Below, in pieces: positions 34,009-42,361 of a DNA stretch of 64,000 bases (positions are counted from its first letter, which is position 1; each line of letters starts with the position of its first letter). The notes under the pieces were generated by a model. That model was not told the DNA's origin. It saw nothing but the letters and a program-made list of their open reading frames with translations, and searched no databases. The translations under genes were made by a program, and so were the position numbers. The stretch is from Arthrobacter sp. E3 (GTDB lineage Bacteria; Actinomycetota; Actinomycetes; Actinomycetales; Micrococcaceae). The stretch covers positions 1-64,000 of the forward strand of contig NZ_JAFMPX010000019.1 of assembly GCF_017353415.1 (NCBI RefSeq), in the 5' to 3' direction.

Positions 34009-34150
34009 GGCAGGACCCGTCCCTTCTCTAGCTGGCCCGCTGGGGCCGGTGTATGCATCTACAAGAACAGCAGCCGCGGGGCAGGAATTCCCGGGTGGAT
34101 GTTGATGCAACTGCCACGCAGATCGCCGACACGATTCGTGGAAACGCCAC

Positions 34151-35683
34151 GTGTCGACACCCCTGAACCCGCTCAGTATGCTTAGGGCCGTGACCGACGG
34201 GCAGAGAACACCGAATTACACCCCCGATCCGCGTCGCTGGCGGGTCCTGATGGTCCTCGTCGTCGCGCTTTTTATGTCATTGATCGACGTGAGTATTGTC
34301 AACGTGGCACTGCCCTCGATCCAGACAGGGCTCAACGCCTCCCATTCCGAGTTGCAGTGGGTGCTTTCCGGCTACGCGCTGACGTTCGGAATAGGCCTGG
34401 TCTCCGCAGGCCGGGCAGGGGATCTGTTTGGGCGCGGCCCCTTGTTCATCATCGGTGTTGCATTATTTACACTCAGTTCCGCCGCAGCAGGAATTTCGCC
34501 CGACGCCCTCTGGCTGAACATCTCCCGTGCCGTGCAGGGCATAGCTGCGGGTCTTTTCAACCCGCAGACGATCGGCATGATCCAACAGTATTTCCGCGGG
34601 GCAGAGCGGGGTCGCGCTTTCGGTGTCTTCGGTGGCGTGGTAGGTGTCTCGGTAGCCGCGGGGCCAATCCTTGGTGGTCTGCTCATCCACTCGTTTGGGG
34701 TGGCCGAAGGCTGGCGGTGGGTGTTCTTCGTGAACCTCCCGGTGGGCGCCCTCGCCGTCGTGCTTGCCTTCCTGTGGCTTCCCAAACCGTTGCTGAACAG
34801 CAACCGGCAACGCGATCCCGCGCTGCCGGAACCCGCGCTGGCCGACCCAAGCATTCCAAAGCAGAGCCGGGACCTGGACATGGTGGGCGCGGTCCTTTTG
34901 GGGCTGGCGGTGGTTGCTGTTCTCTTCCCCTTCCTTCAGCCGCGGGAATCGCCATTGGTCTGGGCGGTCCTCTTGGCCGGCGTCGCGCTCCTGGGAGTGT
35001 GGCTGTGGTGGGAGCGCCGTTACAAACGTGTCGGCAAGAGCCCCATGGTTGATCTGGCGATCTTTCAGGTGAAGAGCTTCGCCAATGGAACACTGCTCGT
35101 GAGCTTGTACTTTCTTGGCATGACAAGTGTTTGGGTGCTGGTCGCGCTGTACTTTCAGGAGGGGCTCGGCCACACCGCGTTGGCCAGTGGGATGGTCGGG
35201 TTGCCAAGTGCCATCGCCTCGGGCATCGCGGCACTGTGGGGCGGACGCAAGGTCGCCACCTATGGACGGAAGGTCGTCATCGGCGGCTTGTATGTAGGTT
35301 TGTTCGGACTCGCCGCCAGCATTCTCGTGGTGTGGCTGCATGCCGTCGGCGCGGCCAGTGAATGGTGGCTGCTGCTGAGCCTTTCCTTCGTTGGGGTGGC
35401 ACAGGGTTCTGTGATCAGCCCCAACCAGGCACTCACCTTGGCTGAGGTACCGCTGGAATACGCGGGCAGCTCTGGCGGGATCATGCAGACCGGGCAGCGC
35501 ATCGGAACCTCAGTGGGCATCGCCGTGATCACTGCGCTGGCCTTCACAGTGTTGGGCTTCAGTAGTTGGGCTGTCGCTTTGATCGCCGGGTTCACGGCAA
35601 TCTTTGTGGTGCTGATCCTTGCACTGGTTGTGGGCTATGCGGACATGCGCTCACGCCACGTGGGCGACACCCCCCTGCCGTGA
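34151..35683 (+). CDS. MFS drug-exporter (DHA2, 14-TMS type)
   Basis: A 510-aa membrane protein of the drug:H+ antiporter-2 group. It has motif D1-like LIDVSIVNVALPSIQ in the first membrane segment, GRAGDLFGRGPLF (motif A) after the second, and AVQGIAAGLFNPQTIGMIQ and GPILGGLLI (antiporter motif C region). About 14 hydrophobic segments can be counted. A loop with SNRQRDPALPEPAL connects the two halves. The start is GTG; a later ATG at codon 10 is an alternative. Its substrate is unknown. It converges on the Gdx/SugE gene with only 34 bp between stops. Confidence 0.92.
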   Translation: MSTPLNPLSMLRAVTDGQRTPNYTPDPRRWRVLMVLVVALFMSLIDVSIVNVALPSIQTGLNASHSELQWVLSGYALTFGIGLVSAGRAGDLFGRGPLFIIGVALFTLSSAAAGISPDALWLNISRAVQGIAAGLFNPQTIGMIQQYFRGAERGRAFGVFGGVVGVSVAAGPILGGLLIHSFGVAEGWRWVFFVNLPVGALAVVLAFLWLPKPLLNSNRQRDPALPEPALADPSIPKQSRDLDMVGAVLLGLAVVAVLFPFLQPRESPLVWAVLLAGVALLGVWLWWERRYKRVGKSPMVDLAIFQVKSFANGTLLVSLYFLGMTSVWVLVALYFQEGLGHTALASGMVGLPSAIASGIAALWGGRKVATYGRKVVIGGLYVGLFGLAASILVVWLHAVGAASEWWLLLSLSFVGVAQGSVISPNQALTLAEVPLEYAGSSGGIMQTGQRIGTSVGIAVITALAFTVLGFSSWAVALIAGFTAIFVVLILALVVGYADMRSRHVGDTPLP

Positions 35684-35717
35684 CGGCGGACCGCATGTGC
35701 CGGCTGACCACACCAAG

Positions 35718-36032
35718 TCAGTGGGCGATCTTCAGCCCAACAATGCAGCCCACCAGGCCCAGCAGAAGCAGGATCTTCACCAGTGAAACCGTTTCCGTGC
35801 CCGTGAACATGGCATAGCCAACTGTCAACGCCGCCCCAACTCCCACCCACACGGCGTAGGAGGTTCCAACTGGCAGGGTTCGCATGGCCCAGGCCAAGCC
35901 GAGCATGCTGGCCACAATGGCGACGACGAACACGATGCTGGGACCAACTTTGGTCAAGCCCTCACTTCTTCCCAATGCCGTGGCCCACACGGCCTCCACC
36001 ATGCCCGAAAGAATCAAAACGACCCACGCCAT
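35718..36032 (-). CDS. gdx: SMR-family guanidinium exporter (Gdx/SugE)
   Basis: A 104-aa, four-helix small multidrug resistance protein. MAWVVLILSGMVEAVWATAL places the proton/substrate Glu at position 13 with Trp16, and LAWAMRTLPVGTSYAVWVGVGA is the SugE/Gdx signature rather than that of EmrE. The preceding leader carries a guanidine-III riboswitch. So I assign guanidinium export, where the family exchanges protons for guanidinium across the inner membrane as a dual-topology dimer. The ATG at 36032 follows aaggag at good spacing; the longer frame upstream is the riboswitch. Confidence 0.93.
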   Translation of the reverse strand: MAWVVLILSGMVEAVWATALGRSEGLTKVGPSIVFVVAIVASMLGLAWAMRTLPVGTSYAVWVGVGAALTVGYAMFTGTETVSLVKILLLLGLVGCIVGLKIAH

Positions 36033-36045
36033 GAAAACCATCTCC

Positions 36046-36092
36046 TTGACGCCGTCTTGTCGCTGACCGGGTACGGCGCACCTCGTCCGGGT
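36046..36092 (-). promoter_or_regulatory. Guanidine-III (ykkC-III) riboswitch controlling the SMR exporter
   Basis: On the minus strand: ccggacgaggtgcgccgtac, then ccggtcagcgacaagacggc, then gtc. This matches, nearly base for base, the compact pseudoknot aptamer of the guanidine-III class as I recall it. The final pseudoknot strand runs directly into aaggaga, the ribosome site of the exporter gene, so control of translation initiation is likely. Confidence 0.9.
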
Positions 36093-36158
36093 GCCATGTG
36101 GCAATGAATAGTGTCCCACATGGGAACTAACCTGCGGCAGACTCACAGAGAATTTGCC

Positions 36159-36186
36159 TTGACAATAAAGACGCGGCAACTATGCT
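36159..36186 (+). promoter_or_regulatory. Promoter of the small MT0933-type gene
   Basis: A consensus -35 TTGACA (36159-36164) and TATGCT (36181-36186) are 16 bp apart, about 48 bp before the TTG start. It is one of the clearest primary-sigma promoters in the window. Confidence 0.7.
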
Positions 36187-36233
36187 GTAAAAAGTTGGGG
36201 CGCACAGACCCCAGGAGTGAAGGGAGGTGCCTG

Positions 36234-36419
36234 TTGTCTATTTTTGACGATATCAAGGGCAAGGCCGAAGGATTGATCGACGGACATGAAGACGCCATCA
36301 AGGGTGGTGTTGAAAAGGCCGGTGACTTTGTTGATTCAAAGACCGGTGACAAGTTCAAGGATCAGATCGATGGAGCTCAAAAAGCTGCGTCCGACTATGT
36401 AGACGGCGCACGAAAGTAG
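36234..36419 (+). CDS. Small MT0933-like antitoxin-family protein
   Basis: A 61-aa, Lys/Asp/Gly-rich helical protein: SIFDDIKGKAEGLIDGHEDA then IKGGVEKAGDFVDSKTGDKF. This fits the MT0933/Rv0909 antitoxin family, which also resembles stress-induced CsbD-like proteins. I choose a TTG start because gggaggt lies 6 nt upstream and the longer frame is out of family. The -35/-10 pair lies just before it. No toxin partner is visible on either side. In Mycobacterium the related gene sits by a P-type ATPase (ctpE); a CtpE-like gene exists at 60087 here, but 24 kb away. Confidence 0.8.
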   Translation: MSIFDDIKGKAEGLIDGHEDAIKGGVEKAGDFVDSKTGDKFKDQIDGAQKAASDYVDGARK

Positions 36420-36450
36420 TTCCCCTTCGCTCTTGTCCAGAGCGTCAAAG

Positions 36451-36492
36451 AAGGCGCCGGTCCCGTCGTGAAGACGGCACCGGCGCCTTTTC
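36451..36492 (+). terminator. Terminator after the MT0933-type gene
   Basis: aaggcgccggt (36451-36461) pairs with accggcgcctt (36479-36489) and an inner cccgtc/gacgg stem, followed by tttt. It may also serve zapE, which converges from the other side. Confidence 0.85.
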
Positions 36493-36536
36493 GCTTTAAC
36501 CTCGCCTTGGCTGTGGCAACTGTGGCCGGGAGTTAA

Positions 36537-37619
36537 TCAGCCCACGGGCTGCGCAGCGGCCGCTTCCGCCGCTTCCTGTGCTTCACGGGCCAGGGCGGTC
36601 AGCCGCGACACAGCGCGGAAGTACTTCTTTTGATAGCCGCCGGTCATCATCTCATCGGTGAACAGTTGGTCAAGCGGCGCTCCACTGGCCAGAATCGGCA
36701 CATCCCTGTCGTAGAGCCTGTCAGCAAGCACCACAAAGCGCAGGGCAACGGCCTGCTCGGTGATGGTGGCAACGTTGCGCCACACCACGGCGTCGATCCC
36801 GTCAAGCATCTGCCGATAGCGTGAGGGGTGGACGCCGGCCAGGTGGTCCACCAGTGTGCCAAAGTCGTCCACGGCCACCGTCTGGTTCCCAAAGTCGGCT
36901 CGCATGCGCGCATCGAGGTCGCTATTGGCCACAGGTTTCGGCGGGGTGGGCAATCCACGGTGGCGGAAGTCTTCACCGTCAATGTGCAAAATCTCGAACT
37001 GGTCTGCCAGGACCTGAATTTCACGCTGGAAGTCGACGGCGGCAAAACGCCCGTCTCCCAAGGAGCCCGGCAACGTGTTGGAGGTCGCCGCCAGCTTCAC
37101 ACCGGCGTCGGCCAATTCACGCATCAACCGCGACATCAGCACCGTGTCACCCGGATCATCGAGTTCAAACTCGTCGATGCACACCAGCTTGTACTGGCTC
37201 AAAGCCTCCACCGTCTTGCGGAAGGACAGTGCGCCAACCAGGTTGGTGTACTCCACGAACGTGCCAATGGCCTTGGGCCCCTCCACCTCATGCCACAGTG
37301 AGGACAGCAGGTGGGTCTTGCCCACGCCAAACCCGCCATCAAGATAAACCCCGGCCCGTTTGCCTGCCGCGGAGCCCTTAGCCGATCCCTTGGATTTGCC
37401 GCCAAAGAACCGACGCAGCCCGCCTGCCGGTTTCGCCGCCGTGCCAGCGGCAAAGTCCTGCAACAAAGTCACTGCTTGGGCTTGTGAGGGCTGGTTCGGG
37501 TCCGGCCGGTACGTGTCAAAGGAAACTTCGCCAAAGCGCGGGGAGGGGACAAAACCCTGCAGCAGTTCCTCCACCGAGACTGCCGGGCGGCGGGTGGACA
37601 ATTGTTCAACTTGTACCAA
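36537..37619 (-). CDS. zapE: AFG1-like ATPase, cell division protein ZapE
   Basis: A 360-aa P-loop ATPase of the AFG1/ZapE family. Walker A is GGFGVGKT (95-102), Walker B is LVCIDEFELDD (145-155), and ATSNTLPGSLGDGRF is a further family block. ZapE is membrane-associated and modulates the Z ring in proteobacteria; the actinobacterial role is less clear. A Gly/Lys-rich insert (FFGGKSKGSAKGSAAGKR) precedes Walker A. The start appears to be TTG, and the ribosome site is not obvious. It is divergent from sseA. Confidence 0.92.
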   Translation of the reverse strand: MVQVEQLSTRRPAVSVEELLQGFVPSPRFGEVSFDTYRPDPNQPSQAQAVTLLQDFAAGTAAKPAGGLRRFFGGKSKGSAKGSAAGKRAGVYLDGGFGVGKTHLLSSLWHEVEGPKAIGTFVEYTNLVGALSFRKTVEALSQYKLVCIDEFELDDPGDTVLMSRLMRELADAGVKLAATSNTLPGSLGDGRFAAVDFQREIQVLADQFEILHIDGEDFRHRGLPTPPKPVANSDLDARMRADFGNQTVAVDDFGTLVDHLAGVHPSRYRQMLDGIDAVVWRNVATITEQAVALRFVVLADRLYDRDVPILASGAPLDQLFTDEMMTGGYQKKYFRAVSRLTALAREAQEAAEAAAAQPVG

Positions 37620-37886
37620 GGACGATTCCGATCATAAAAATTCTTCTAGCAGTGCATGCCGGGCACAGCACGCGGCTCATGGAGACAACAATACCCACGC
37701 CATATTGCGTTGCGTTAACGCCGAAGGAAGTAAACAGGTGCCCAACTCGTTACGCTGATAGATAAGGAATAGCTGCTGCACCCTGTATTTTCGCGGCGGC
37801 ACGCCATTCTGCACCTCACGGTCACGGAACAGTCCCGGAATTACCCGGGATGGCCCCAGCCTGAGCAGTTTACGAGAAAGGGCATC

Positions 37887-38807
37887 ATGCCTGTTGCAGT
37901 TGAATCGAATGAAAAGTTTGCAGCCTACGCCCACCCGGAGCGGTTGGTTTCCACCCAGTGGCTCGCCGAGGCCATTGCCAGCGGCGCCACTTCCAACGGC
38001 AGCCTCGTTGTCGTGGAATCCGATGAGGACGTGTTGCTCTACGAGACCGGCCACATCCCTGGGGCGGTAAAAATCGACTGGCACACAGACCTGAACGACG
38101 ACGTTACCCGGGACTACATTGACGGCGCCGCTTTCGCGTTGCTCGCCGCGGCCAAGGGCATCTCCCGCGACACCACCGTTGTGGTTTACGGAGACAAGTC
38201 CAACTGGTGGGCTGCCTACGCGCTGTGGGTGTTCACGTTGTTCGGCCACGAAGATGTTCGCCTGCTCGACGGCGGCCGCGACAAGTGGATTGCCGAGGGC
38301 CGCGAGCTGACCACCGACGCCACGGCCGTCACTCCCTCCGCCGGCTACCCGGTGGTGGAGCGCAATGACGCCCCCATCCGCGCCTACAAGGAAGACGTCC
38401 TTGCCCACTTCGGCAAGCCGCTGATCGACGTGCGCTCCACCGAGGAGTACACCGGGGAACGCACCCACATGCCCGCCTACCCCCAGGAAGGCACGCTTCG
38501 CGGCGGCCACATTCCCACAGCTGCTTCCATCCCGTGGGCCCGGGCGGCAGCCGACGACGGCACCTACCGCACACGTGAAGAACTCGAAGCCCTGTACCTG
38601 GGTGAAGCCGGACTGGTTGAAGGGGACGACGTCGTGGCCTACTGCCGCATTGGCGAGCGTTCCAGCCACACGTGGTTCGCGCTGAAGTACCTGCTCGGCT
38701 TCGACACCGTCCGCAACTACGACGGCTCATGGACCGAATGGGGCAACGCAGTACGTGTCCCCATCGCCGTCGGCACCGAACGCGGCGAAGTACCCGGCAA
38801 GAACTAG
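37887..38807 (+). CDS. sseA: Sulfurtransferase (thiosulfate or 3-mercaptopyruvate type)
   Basis: A 306-aa tandem rhodanese protein. The N-terminal inactive domain has [22 protein letters not shown] and [13 protein letters not shown]. The C-terminal domain carries the active loop [11 protein letters not shown] with Cys253. The loop is longer than the classical CRxGx(R/T), so thiosulfate versus mercaptopyruvate preference cannot be set; actinobacterial members are often called CysA-type. sufE and ybaK follow on the same strand after a hairpin, linking the protein to sulfur transfer. Confidence 0.9.
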   Translation: MPVAVESNEKFAAYAHPERLVSTQWLAEAIASGATSNGSLVVVESDEDVLLYETGHIPGAVKIDWHTDLNDDVTRDYIDGAAFALLAAAKGISRDTTVVVYGDKSNWWAAYALWVFTLFGHEDVRLLDGGRDKWIAEGRELTTDATAVTPSAGYPVVERNDAPIRAYKEDVLAHFGKPLIDVRSTEEYTGERTHMPAYPQEGTLRGGHIPTAASIPWARAAADDGTYRTREELEALYLGEAGLVEGDDVVAYCRIGERSSHTWFALKYLLGFDTVRNYDGSWTEWGNAVRVPIAVGTERGEVPGKN

Positions 38808-38831
38808 TCCCCACGCCCTCCCCATGGGCGC

Positions 38832-38875
38832 GTGGGCCCAACAGCTTCCGGGGCCCTCGAAGCTGTGGGCCCACC
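38832..38875 (+). terminator. Hairpin between sseA and sufE
   Basis: cgtgggcccaacagcttc and gaagctgtgggcccac pair over about 16 bp with one bulged A. It is followed by GC-rich sequence without a clear T-run, so it may be a terminator, a pause site or an mRNA-stabilising hairpin. Confidence 0.6.
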
Positions 38876-38939
38876 ACGCCCGGGGCCCAAATTTTCCTCT
38901 GTTTTACCTTCCATCGAAAAGAAACGTACGCTTTAGCTG

Positions 38940-39398
38940 ATGACTACTTCACAAGCACTTCCCCCCACATTGGCTGAGATCGTCAACGATTTCCAAGAAC
39001 TGGAAGAACGCGACCGCCTGACGCTGCTGCTGGAATTTTCCCGTTCCCTTCCACCGCTGCCTGAGCGGCTCACCAATCATCCCGAGTTGCTCGAACGCGT
39101 GCTGGAATGCCAGTCGCCGTTGTTCCTGACAGTCGAATCGGAAAAGACGGAGAACGGCGAAGTCGTTCGGCTCTACTTCCAAGCGCCCCCCGAGGCACCC
39201 ACCACGCGCGGCTTCGCATCGGTATTGTTCGAAGGCCTTGACGGATTGACGGCGGAGGAAATCCTCGCCGTCCCCGATGACATGCCGAACCAATTGGGCC
39301 TGACCCGGGCCATCTCGCCCCTGCGCATGCGCGGCATGAGTGCCATGCTTGGCCGCGTGAAGCGCAAGATCAATAGCGGCCTCCGCCCGGCTGCGTAG
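38940..39398 (+). CDS. sufE: SufE-family sulfur acceptor protein
   Basis: A 152-aa SufE-type protein with ECQSPLFLTVE holding the persulfide-accepting Cys57, LPPLPERL and the C-terminal RAISPLRMRGMSAMLGRVKR. SufE takes sulfur from a cysteine desulfurase for Fe-S assembly. Here it is close to a rhodanese, 132 bp downstream, suggesting the rhodanese as sulfur donor (an inference). The ATG at 38940 lies in an AT-richer leader and the ribosome site is unremarkable. Confidence 0.92.
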   Translation: MTTSQALPPTLAEIVNDFQELEERDRLTLLLEFSRSLPPLPERLTNHPELLERVLECQSPLFLTVESEKTENGEVVRLYFQAPPEAPTTRGFASVLFEGLDGLTAEEILAVPDDMPNQLGLTRAISPLRMRGMSAMLGRVKRKINSGLRPAA

Positions 39399-39406
39399 TT
39401 CGTCCG

Positions 39407-39904
39407 ATGGCTAAGAAACCAGCAGCGGGGGCAAGCACCCCTGCAACTGTTGCGCTGACAGCCGCCAACGTTGCCTTTACACCCCACAGCTATGCGCACG
39501 ACCCCGCCGCCACGAGCTATGGCATGGAGGCGGCCACGGTTTTGGGCATCGACCCTGAACGTGTGTTCAAGACACTTGTGGCGGACGTTGGAGGCTCGCT
39601 GGCGGTGGCGATCGTGCCTGTCAACGGCACCCTGGACCTCAAAGCACTCGCCCACGCGCTGGGACACAAAAAAGCTGCCATGGCCGATCCTGCCCTGGCG
39701 CAGCGGCGCACCGGCTACGTGCTCGGCGGCATCTCCCCGCTGGGCCAGCGCCAGCAATCCCCCACTGTCCTAGACGCATCGGCACTGGATCACGAGACCA
39801 TCTTTGTCTCCGGCGGGCGGAGGGGATTCGACGTCGAACTGTCCCCCACCGACCTCATTGCCCTGACCCAGGCCACGACGGCGAAGATCGGCCACCCTGC
39901 CTGA
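39407..39904 (+). CDS. ybaK: Cys-tRNA(Pro) deacylase YbaK
   Basis: A 165-aa YbaK/EbsC-type protein that hydrolyses Cys-tRNA(Pro), an editing function in trans for prolyl-tRNA synthetase. Blocks include SYGMEAATVLGIDPERVFKTLVA, VPVNGTLDLKALA, KKAAMADPALAQRRTGYVLGGISPLGQ and FVSGGRRGFDVELSPTDL. It starts 9 bp after the sufE stop, so the pair is co-transcribed. Confidence 0.94.
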   Translation: MAKKPAAGASTPATVALTAANVAFTPHSYAHDPAATSYGMEAATVLGIDPERVFKTLVADVGGSLAVAIVPVNGTLDLKALAHALGHKKAAMADPALAQRRTGYVLGGISPLGQRQQSPTVLDASALDHETIFVSGGRRGFDVELSPTDLIALTQATTAKIGHPA

Positions 39905-39927
39905 GTCCGCAGGGGTGGCCCCGCCCG

Positions 39928-41145
39928 CTACTCCCTTGGCAGCCCGTGCCTGCCGAGCCGTGGCCGCAGCCAGCACTCCACCACGTTCTCCCAGCGCACC
40001 GGATCAACGTTCCATTCCTTGGTGTGGCCGGCCTTGCTGAACGGTTCAAACGTGACCATCTCGGGATTGCGCTTCGCCAGTTCAGCCGTCGGCTCGTAGG
40101 GGACAAAGTCGTCGTCAATGCTGTGCAGGATCAACGACGGCGTGCGCAGCTCGACAGCGCGGGACACCCAGTCCATGCTCTTGAAGTTGACCGGAGCCGC
40201 CAGTCCGGTGATCCGCTGCCCCAGCGGGTGCGTCAGCATGAGCTGGGCGTAGCGGCCAATGTAGTCCGGCATGCGGTTCAGCTGTGCCTGGTGGGCCAGC
40301 ACATTCACCCAGTTGATGACGGGCGCATCCAACACCAGCGCCAGCACGTGCTTGCGGTTGCGGGCCTGATCAGCCGTCTGCAGGCTGATGGCCCCACCCA
40401 TGGAGAAGCCAAACAGCACCACGTCCTTGGCGCCGCGGGCAATGGCGAAATCGATGGCGGCTTCCACATCGGCCCACTCAGTGACCCCCAACCCATACCG
40501 GCCGTCGGGCGCGGCGGGGGCGTCGCCGTCGTTCCTGTAGGACATCAACAGCGCGTTCATGCCCAGACGGTGTGCCGTGGGGACGGCGCGCAGGCCCTCG
40601 GTGCGGGTGGCGCCGCGGCCGTGGACCATGATGGCCCACGTGTGTCCGGGATTCCGGGCCGGCAGCAGCCAGGCAGGCGCCGGGCCCACGGGCAGATCCA
40701 ACGTGACATCTTCGTAGCGCAGGCCTGCTTCTTCCGGGTTCGCGTACAGGCTCCCGGTCCACCAGCCGGACGTGGCGGTGCGCAGGTCCCCGCCGTGGAC
40801 GGCCACCACTTCACGGGTGACGCTGCCTTCGCGGGGGACGTAGGAAATGATGGGGCCAATGATGGCATGGGCGCGGCTGTCATTGAAGTACAGCCCGTAG
40901 GTGCCGTCAATGATGGTGTCGGCGGTGGCTTCCAGCACTACCTGGAGCCTGGGCCCGTCGGGGATGACCGCCAGAATAGCGAGGTCGTCCACGCGCTGTT
41001 TCTCCGGTGTGACCACGCGCCGGGCAAAGTATGCGGCGAGCCCCGCGGTGGCCGTCACCACCGCAAGTGAGCCCACTCCTGCTGCTGCGGCGCCCAAGAC
41101 ACCCCACTTGAGCCAAACATTTGACGGTTGTTCAGAGGTAGCCAT
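39928..41145 (-). CDS. Membrane-anchored alpha/beta hydrolase
   Basis: A 405-aa protein with one N-terminal membrane segment (about 14-40) and an alpha/beta-hydrolase domain. The nucleophile elbow is GFSMGG with Ser248; the oxyanion region is MVHGRGATRTEG, the acid is in HSIDDDFVP, and the His is in AGHTKEWNV. This pattern fits acyl-ester or peptide hydrolases of the prolyl oligopeptidase/BAAT-like type, but the substrate cannot be named. I choose the ATG at 41145. Divergent from the USP-like gene, with a 136-bp gap. Confidence 0.82.
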   Translation of the reverse strand: MATSEQPSNVWLKWGVLGAAAAGVGSLAVVTATAGLAAYFARRVVTPEKQRVDDLAILAVIPDGPRLQVVLEATADTIIDGTYGLYFNDSRAHAIIGPIISYVPREGSVTREVVAVHGGDLRTATSGWWTGSLYANPEEAGLRYEDVTLDLPVGPAPAWLLPARNPGHTWAIMVHGRGATRTEGLRAVPTAHRLGMNALLMSYRNDGDAPAAPDGRYGLGVTEWADVEAAIDFAIARGAKDVVLFGFSMGGAISLQTADQARNRKHVLALVLDAPVINWVNVLAHQAQLNRMPDYIGRYAQLMLTHPLGQRITGLAAPVNFKSMDWVSRAVELRTPSLILHSIDDDFVPYEPTAELAKRNPEMVTFEPFSKAGHTKEWNVDPVRWENVVECWLRPRLGRHGLPRE

Positions 41146-41281
41146 GCTCCTATTCTGCCCACCAGCGTGGGGCCACGTCGAGCGGCACACCGGCGGAACC
41201 TGCAACATTCTTTGCACAACTTTTCCAGCACATCGCGCCGCGCCGCAGTGCTTCCGGCGTGTTGGAGCTTATGCTGGTGCC

Positions 41282-41773
41282 ATGAGCGACGCCATCATCA
41301 TTTTGACCGAAGAACCGCTAACCGCCGTTGACGTGGCTAACATCACCGATCTGTACGGCCCTGACGACGACGTTGAGCTGGTGCTGTTGGTTCCTGCCGA
41401 CACGAAGCGCAACCTCTTTGTCGACGTCATTGACCAGTTGACGATGCTTGACCTGCCAGGAGCGCTGCGCGAAATGCGCGAGAAGCCCGACGCCGAGACC
41501 GTCCGCGCCGAGGCGAGCGAGATTTTGGCGACGTCCTTGGCCGTGCTTGAGTCCGTCGGGGCGAACGCCACAGGGGCAGTTGCCGAGGGCAACGCCGTTG
41601 CCTCCCTCGTGGCAAAGGTCGGGGAGATGGAGGCACGCCAGGCTGTGGTGGTGACCCGCCCGCACGCTGTTGCCGACACGTTCCGCCAGGACTGGGCACA
41701 TCAGGCGCAACGCAAGCTGGGGCTTCCCGTTTTGCATTTGTACTCCGATTCGGGATTTATTGGCGACTCCTGA
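41282..41773 (+). CDS. Conserved protein, possible USP-like Rossmann fold
   Basis: A 163-aa soluble protein of unknown function. An N-terminal AIIILTEEPLTAVDVANI strand-helix unit, VELVLLVPAD, a long middle helix rich in Ala and Glu, and a C-terminal ARQAVVVTRPHAVAD, then KLGLPVLHLYSD together suggest an alpha/beta fold like the universal stress proteins, without their clear ATP motif. It begins with a good ATG and ends 14 bp before msrB, so it is probably in the same transcript. I do not recognise a known family. Confidence 0.65.
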   Translation: MSDAIIILTEEPLTAVDVANITDLYGPDDDVELVLLVPADTKRNLFVDVIDQLTMLDLPGALREMREKPDAETVRAEASEILATSLAVLESVGANATGAVAEGNAVASLVAKVGEMEARQAVVVTRPHAVADTFRQDWAHQAQRKLGLPVLHLYSDSGFIGDS

Positions 41774-41787
41774 GCGTTGTGGAAAGT

Positions 41788-42246
41788 ATGACAACTTCTG
41801 AAACCCCTGCTGCCCCGTCCGTCGTCAAGCCCGATGCCCAATGGCGTGAAGAGCTCAGTGCCGCCGAGTACAAGGTGCTGCGCAAGGCCGGCACCGAAAG
41901 GCCCTTCACCGGCGAATATTGGGACTCCACCCAGGAAGGCGTGTACGAGTGCCGGGCCTGCGGCGCCGAATTGTTCAGTTCACGGGAAAAGTTCTCCTCC
42001 CATTGCGGCTGGCCCTCCTTCTTTGCCCCGCTTGCGGACGGTACCGTGCGCTACCTGCATGACAACACGATGGGCATGAAGCGCGTAGAGGTGCGCTGCA
42101 CCGCGTGTGACTCCCACTTGGGTCACCTCTTCGAAGGCGAAGGCTATGACACTCCCACGGATGAGCGCTTTTGCATCAACTCCATCTGTCTGACACTGCG
42201 GGAAGGCCCACGGGAACTGTCGTCCGAGGCTCCTGACAAGCACTGA
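41788..42246 (+). CDS. msrB: Peptide methionine-(R)-sulfoxide reductase
   Basis: Reduces the R form of methionine sulfoxide in proteins. The 152-aa product has the zinc ligands CRAC (C55, C58) and CTAC (C104, C107), HCGWPSFF (C73) and the catalytic RFCINS (C129). A GTG three codons upstream is an alternative start, but the ATG has ggaaag immediately before it. It is the second gene after the USP-like protein. The missing MsrA partner is outside this window. Confidence 0.96.
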   Translation: MTTSETPAAPSVVKPDAQWREELSAAEYKVLRKAGTERPFTGEYWDSTQEGVYECRACGAELFSSREKFSSHCGWPSFFAPLADGTVRYLHDNTMGMKRVEVRCTACDSHLGHLFEGEGYDTPTDERFCINSICLTLREGPRELSSEAPDKH

Positions 42247-42275
42247 GCACGAGAGTTTCTTATGCTCAACCGTCT

Positions 42276-42304
42276 TTGACATTAGTTTTCCTTTCTCATT
42301 GCTA
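42276..42304 (+). promoter_or_regulatory. Promoter of the DUF6421 gene
   Basis: A perfect -35 TTGACA (42276-42281) and TTGCTA (42299-42304) are 17 bp apart, in a T-rich stretch about 58 bp before the ATG, which has an excellent aaggagg site 5 nt upstream. Confidence 0.6.
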
Positions 42305-42361
42305 CGCTGAAATCAAGGCCGCAGGCATGCCCTGCCGGCTCAACGAAGCAAGGAGGACGCA

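Noticed and set aside
35684-35717. Terminator between the MFS and SMR genes
   Set aside because: The 34-bp gap has no stable hairpin or T-tract.
36234-36419. A complete toxin-antitoxin pair at the MT0933-type gene
   Set aside because: No toxin-like frame lies on either side; neighbours are the Gdx exporter and zapE.
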